DNA of 28,418 nt from Paucidesulfovibrio sp050251775 (lineage in GTDB: Bacteria; Desulfobacterota; Desulfovibrionia; Desulfovibrionales; Desulfovibrionaceae). The notes beneath the pieces were generated by a model. It worked only from the letters and a program-made list of their open reading frames with translations, did not search any database and was not told where the DNA came from. The stretch covers positions 1 to 28,418 of the forward strand of contig JBFWMD010000047.1 of NCBI GenBank assembly GCA_050251775.1, read 5' to 3'. Shown here piece by piece: positions 25,013 to 28,418 of this stretch (its first letter is position 1; each line of letters begins with the position of its first letter). The position numbers and the translations under genes are program-made.

Positions 25013-25798
25013 TCAGCCCGTCAGCCGTTCGATCAGGACTTTCGCGCCTCCGGCGATCCAGGGCAAAGCGCCCATGATCACAAGAAACGCCACCAGAACG
25101 AGTTCACGGGGAACCTGTCGATGTTGCAGAAAGCGGGCGAACACGCCCATGCCCAGGGTGGTGTAGACCCAGTCGGTCCAGAGCAGGGGGTGGGGCCAGG
25201 CCAGGAGCCAGAGGCAGACCAGCAGCACCCCGTTGAGGACCTTGATCCGCTGCCCCCAGTTGATCAGGTCCCAGCGCCGGAGTCCCTCCAAAAAGGACAG
25301 CCCGCGCCGAAGCCCGGCCCAGAAGGTGTACACCCGGAAAAATTGCAGACCCGCAAAAAAGAGCGCGCCCACGAGCAGCGGCAGGGTCCGGTATCCCGCG
25401 AGCAGAAGGCAGATAGACGACAACGCCCAGAAAATCAAGAGACTCCCGGCGAACACGGAGTCCCCGATGCCGGAGAGCGTATACCCCGCCGTGTCCTTGA
25501 GCCGGTCGATCATCTTCGCGGGCATGTGCCCGGCGGCCACGTGCCGCTCCGCTGTGAGAAAAATGCCCACCAGGCAAGGCAGCCAGAATAAGTGCGTGTT
25601 GAAATGGTTGACGTAGCGGCTGCGCGCCTGGCTGAGTTCCTCGGGCGACTTGTGGATGACGGAAAGTGCGGGATCCATGGCATAGGCCAGGCCCACGCTG
25701 TAGTATCCGCGCGCATTAAAGCACGCGCCCGCGAAATAGCAGCGCAGATAGCAGTTCACCAAGGCCCGGCCTTCGCCGGATATTCCCCGCCCCCCCAA
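25013..25798 (-). CDS. PTS mannose/fructose/sorbose-family EIID membrane component
   Basis: This integral membrane protein (261 aa from the start chosen) matches the EIID family: an N-terminal half with YFAGACFNARGYYSVGLAYAMDP, NHFNTHLFWLPCLVGIFL, a segment ending AGYTLSGIGDSVFAGSLLIF, and then several membrane helices to the end. EIID works together with EIIC to move the sugar, and EIIA and EIIB phosphorylate it. None of EIIA, EIIB and EIIC lies next to it here. I chose TTG at 25798 because GGGAGG lies 4 nt upstream. An ATG at 25909 would make it overlap bioY by 50 nt and add a region that does not look like EIID. Confidence 0.9.
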   Translation of the reverse strand: MGGRGISGEGRALVNCYLRCYFAGACFNARGYYSVGLAYAMDPALSVIHKSPEELSQARSRYVNHFNTHLFWLPCLVGIFLTAERHVAAGHMPAKMIDRLKDTAGYTLSGIGDSVFAGSLLIFWALSSICLLLAGYRTLPLLVGALFFAGLQFFRVYTFWAGLRRGLSFLEGLRRWDLINWGQRIKVLNGVLLVCLWLLAWPHPLLWTDWVYTTLGMGVFARFLQHRQVPRELVLVAFLVIMGALPWIAGGAKVLIERLTG

Positions 25799-25859
25799 TG
25801 GGCCTCCCGCTGGTTGCTGGTCCCTTTCCGGCGCGTGTCGCGCGCCCGGTCCGCCGAGA

Positions 25860-26408
25860 TTACCGCACGATGCTATACCGAACCAGAATGCGATAGCAAG
25901 CCACCGCAAAGACCATCTTGATCAGGTCCCAGAGTGCGAAGGGATAGACCCCCACGACCATGGCCCGGCCCGGCTCCATGTCCAGCGAATAAACCAGCCA
26001 GAGCAGCCCGCAGGCGTAGACCACGATCATTCCAGCCACACCGGCAAGCACCCCGCGCGTGAACGAGAGCTGCCCGCCCTGGCCGCCCGTGGCCAGCCCC
26101 GTGAACAGGGCCAGGACAACATACCCGGCCAGATAACCCGCCGTGGGTCCCATGAGCACGCCCAGTCCCGCGTTGCCGCCCGCGAACACAGGCAGTCCGG
26201 CAAAGCCCGCCGCCAGATACAGCAGCATGCAGGCCACCCCGCGCCGGGGTCCGAGCACAAAGCCCGCCAGCGCGATGAACAGCGGCTGCATGGACACCGG
26301 AACCGGGCCAATGGGCACAATGAGATGGGCGCCCGCCGCAATGGTGGCGGCCAGAAGCGCGGTCCAGACCAATTTATGCAGCTCTCCCAAAGCCATCCGG
26401 CTCATCAT
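25860..26408 (-). CDS. bioY: Biotin transporter substrate-binding component BioY
   Basis: BioY (182 aa) is the membrane S component that binds biotin for ECF-type or standalone uptake. Family features are six or so helices with VPIGPVPVSMQPLFIALAGFVLGPRRG near the start (written here as two parts, PIGPVPVSMQ and ALAGFVLGPRRG), GLPVFAGGNAGLGVLMGPTAGYLAGY split likewise, and a last helix near FALWDLIKMVFA. Energy-coupling subunits (EcfA/EcfT) are not in the window, so it may use them from elsewhere or act alone. Its ATGATG start overlaps the bioB stop; AAGGAG lies 4-7 nt upstream. It is in the same run as bioB, giving synthesis and uptake together. Confidence 0.93.
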   Translation of the reverse strand: MMSRMALGELHKLVWTALLAATIAAGAHLIVPIGPVPVSMQPLFIALAGFVLGPRRGVACMLLYLAAGFAGLPVFAGGNAGLGVLMGPTAGYLAGYVVLALFTGLATGGQGGQLSFTRGVLAGVAGMIVVYACGLLWLVYSLDMEPGRAMVVGVYPFALWDLIKMVFAVACYRILVRYSIVR

Positions 26409-27442
26409 TCGTCTCCTTGGAACACTGTCTCACTCTCGGAGCGCAGTCCCAGCCGCCGGGCCAGTACCTGGTCCTCGGCCGCGCCCAGGCCCTTGAGCGT
26501 CAGATAATCGCCGACCATGACCCCGCTGACACCGGCAAGAAACGGCTCCGCGCGGTGCTCCGGCCCGAACACGTCGTGCCGTCCCCCGCAGATGCGGATC
26601 TGCCGGTCCGGAAGCATAAGGCGAAACAGGACCATGATCTTCAGGGCCTCGCACCGCGAAAGCACCGGCCTGCCCGCCAGGGGCGTTCCCGGCACGGGAT
26701 GCAGAAAGTTCAGGGGCACGGATTGCACGCCCAGCTCCCGCAGTTCATGGGCCAGTTCAATGCGGTCCTCCCAGGATTCCCCCAGACCGAAAATGCCGCC
26801 CGAGCAGACCGTCAGCCCCTCTTCCACTGCCTCGCGCACGGCCTGCACGTCCTCGTCGTAGGCGTGCGTCGTGCAGATGCGCGGGAAAAAGGTCCGGCCC
26901 GTCTCCAGGTTGTGATGGTACGCGCCGCAGCCCGCCGCCTTCAGCTCCCGCAGTTGCGCCCGGTCCAGAATGCCCGGCGAACAGTCCGCGCAAAGTCCCA
27001 GCCCGGAAACCGCCTGGATCGCCTCCAGCAATCTGCCGAAATCCGCGTCCGAAAGCCGCTTGCCGCTGGTGACAATGGAAAACCGCGACGCGCCCGCATC
27101 CCGCAGCACCCTGGCCGCTTGCAGAATTTCGTCCAGGGGCAAAAAACCATGGCGCGGAGAAACGGCTTGATGATGGCCGGACTGGGCGCAAAAGGCGCAG
27201 TCCTCGGAGCAGGCCCCGGATCGGGCATTGACGATGCCGCAGAAAGACACGGTGTCGCCCAGATGGTGGCGGCGCACCTCGCTCGCGGCACGGAGCAACA
27301 CCCCCAGGTGTTCCTCGGGCCACCCCGCAACAACAAAGGCATGGACCCCGAGATTCATGCGCACCTTGCCAATGCGGGTCAGCGTACCTGCGTAGCTATT
27401 GGCCCTTGCCGCATCAAAAGAAAACCGAATGTCGTTATTCAT
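26405..27442 (-). CDS. bioB: Biotin synthase BioB (radical SAM)
   Basis: BioB (345 aa) inserts sulfur into dethiobiotin. The radical SAM cluster motif is C78-x3-C82-x2-C85 in GACSEDCAFCAQS. The auxiliary [2Fe-2S] cluster residues are represented by the Cys in LCADCSPG, the Cys in LTVCSGGIFG and the Arg in RICGGRHD. YHHNLET and GLGESWEDRIELAHELREL are further family stretches. The start ATG overlaps the rsmI stop (ATGA). The first 25 residues are an extension beyond the short homologues I know. No other bio genes lie in this window, so dethiobiotin synthesis must be encoded elsewhere or the substrate imported. Confidence 0.95.
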   Translation of the reverse strand: MNNDIRFSFDAARANSYAGTLTRIGKVRMNLGVHAFVVAGWPEEHLGVLLRAASEVRRHHLGDTVSFCGIVNARSGACSEDCAFCAQSGHHQAVSPRHGFLPLDEILQAARVLRDAGASRFSIVTSGKRLSDADFGRLLEAIQAVSGLGLCADCSPGILDRAQLRELKAAGCGAYHHNLETGRTFFPRICTTHAYDEDVQAVREAVEEGLTVCSGGIFGLGESWEDRIELAHELRELGVQSVPLNFLHPVPGTPLAGRPVLSRCEALKIMVLFRLMLPDRQIRICGGRHDVFGPEHRAEPFLAGVSGVMVGDYLTLKGLGAAEDQVLARRLGLRSESETVFQGDE

Positions 27443-28308
27443 GAACCGCCGTGCATGGCATACACTTCCTTGGCTGTCCAGCCCCGGACCCGGGCCGCCA
27501 CCCGCCGGGCCACCTCCTTGGGCTTGCCCCCGGCCAAACTCTCCTCGGCCAGCACCCGCTCCACCTCTCCGGCGCCGCTGCGCTCGTCCGCGGCGGGAGG
27601 GCCAATGACCACGGTGATCTCCCCGCGCAGTTCCAGGTCCATGTCCGCCAGCCCGGCCAGCCTGCCGTGCAGAAACTCCTCATAGTCCTTGGTCAGCTCG
27701 CGGGCGATGCAGAATTCCCGGTCGCCCAACGCCTGGTGCGCCGCCTCCAGGCTCTCGCGCAGGCGCGACTTGCGCTCGAAAAAAACCAGCGTCGCGCCCG
27801 TATCCCGGTGCGCCGCGAAAAACCGCTCGGCCTGGGAACCCTTGCGCGGCGGAAAACCCAAAAACGAAAAAGGATACGGCGGCAGGCCACAGGCCGAAAG
27901 CGCGGCCAGAGGCGCGCTCGGCCCCGGCACAGGACGCACCCGCACCCCCGCCTCCCGGCAGGCCCGCACCAGCCGGTAGCCCGGATCAGACATCAACGGC
28001 GTGCCCGCATCCGAAACCAGGGCCACGCTCTGCCCGGACAGCAGCCGCTCCAGCACTGCGGGCGTGCGCTGCTCCTCGTTATGCTCATGGAAACTCGTGA
28101 AGCCCAGGCCGTCCTTGCGGACAATGCCCAGCCGCGCAAACAGCAGCCCGGAGCGCCGCGTGTCCTCGGCCAGAACCAGATCCGCCTCGCCAAGCACCCG
28201 CGCGGCACGCGGCGAAAGGTCCTCGGCATGGCCCAGCGGCGTGGCCACCACGTACAACTCCCCCGGAAGCGCCGCCCCCGGAGCTGGTCTGCTCGTCTCG
28301 TTGCTCAT
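27439..28308 (-). CDS. rsmI: 16S rRNA (cytidine-1402-2'-O)-methyltransferase RsmI
   Basis: RsmI (289 aa) methylates the 2'-OH of C1402 in the decoding centre of 16S rRNA with SAM. The tetrapyrrole-methylase fold is recognised by GELYVVATPLGHAEDLSPRA near the start, LAEDTRRSGLL, SDAGTPLMSDPGYRLV, PVPGPSAPLAALSACGLP, FLGFPPRKG, FFERKSRLRESL, ARELTKDYEEF and the terminal GEITVVIGP. The C-terminal ~45 residues form the usual small helical tail (WTAKEVYAMHG). It is the first gene of the long minus-strand run, and its upstream DNA (28309-28418) contains the interspersed repeat. The ribosome-binding site is weak (GGATG). Confidence 0.95.
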   Translation of the reverse strand: MSNETSRPAPGAALPGELYVVATPLGHAEDLSPRAARVLGEADLVLAEDTRRSGLLFARLGIVRKDGLGFTSFHEHNEEQRTPAVLERLLSGQSVALVSDAGTPLMSDPGYRLVRACREAGVRVRPVPGPSAPLAALSACGLPPYPFSFLGFPPRKGSQAERFFAAHRDTGATLVFFERKSRLRESLEAAHQALGDREFCIARELTKDYEEFLHGRLAGLADMDLELRGEITVVIGPPAADERSGAGEVERVLAEESLAGGKPKEVARRVAARVRGWTAKEVYAMHGGS

Positions 28309-28348
28309 GGCACATCATCCGGCATGAAAGAAGAAAAGGCAAGACCAC

Positions 28349-28390
28349 GCCTCCGGCGGCCAAAGGGGCAATGCCCCTTTGGAATCCCAT
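28349..28390 (-). repeat. 42-bp interspersed intergenic repeat, copy 2
   Basis: This is the exact reverse complement of 211-252, with the same internal CCAAAGGGGCA dyad. It lies 40 nt upstream of rsmI, in non-coding DNA. Beyond position 28390 the match stops, so 42 bp is the conserved core seen from these two copies. Confidence 0.8.
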
Positions 28391-28418
28391 TCGGCGTTGC
28401 GGGTTGCTGCCGCGTAGC

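Noticed and set aside
25799..25909. ATG start of EIID at 25909
   Set aside because: It would overlap bioY by 50 nt, and the added part does not resemble EIID; TTG 25798 has GGGAGG at the right distance.

Overview
The window is GC-rich chromosomal DNA. Its gene families and gene order (the run secA, glycolate-oxidase-like pair, smpB, ptsI, HPr, EIID, plus a small protein that I recall from sulfate reducers) suggest a member of the Desulfovibrionaceae or a close relative. This assignment rests on recognised protein families and remembered synteny, not on a search. Most of the window is conserved core genome on the minus strand. The exception is an accessory island on the plus strand at about 10.3-13.8 kb.

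Layout. (1) 1-276: the terminator of a gene lying outside the window, a 42-bp perfect palindrome, and an interspersed intergenic repeat. (2) 277-4553, minus strand: a retrograde phospholipid-transport operon in the order mlaE-mlaF-mlaD-mlaC-mlaA, ending in a YfcE-type phosphodiesterase; no mlaB is present. (3) 4715-6561, minus: an HD-domain nucleotidase and argJ. (4) 6657-8129, minus: a Cys-rich exported protein and a small one-helix membrane protein, both unassigned. (5) 8358-10066, minus: a flavoprotein disulfide-reductase homologue without the usual C-terminal His-Glu pair, preceded by a small conserved acidic protein. (6) 10289-13737, plus: the accessory island described below. (7) 13828-16202, plus: a TylF-type methyltransferase with an extra N-terminal domain, a DinB-like protein and an iron-sulfur flavoprotein-like reductase. 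(8) 16300-28308, minus: about 12 kb of closely spaced genes in the order rsmI-bioB-bioY-EIID-HPr-ptsI-smpB-glcD-like-glcF-like-secA-TPR protein. This run has several stop/start overlaps and no gap above about 80 nt, and ends at a bidirectional terminator.

The island is the most interesting part. One full-length 408-aa protein has a good ribosome-binding site. It consists of a hydrophilic Pro/Gly-rich N-terminal part, a constant region and a short divergent C-terminal tip, and it is followed by an overlapping gene for a small membrane protein. Downstream is a series of orphan C-terminal cassettes. A 253-bp constant block and a 171-bp constant block each occur twice, almost identical, in direct orientation about 1.71 kb apart. 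The sequence between them, coding for the tip and a three-helix membrane protein, is strongly diverged and more AT-rich. A second cassette type pairs short hydrophobic tails with two-helix membrane proteins, with the stop codon of one overlapping the start of the next. Constant flanks, divergent tip/partner pairs and orphan copies match the logic of polymorphic toxin/immunity loci with silent cassettes. I could not match the sequences to a named toxin family, so toxicity and immunity are inferences.

The rest is coherent housekeeping: outer-membrane lipid asymmetry (Mla), arginine synthesis (ArgJ), biotin synthesis and uptake (BioB, BioY), translation quality control (SmpB, RsmI), protein export (SecA), 2-hydroxyacid oxidation (GlcD/GlcF-like) and the general part of a mannose-family PTS.
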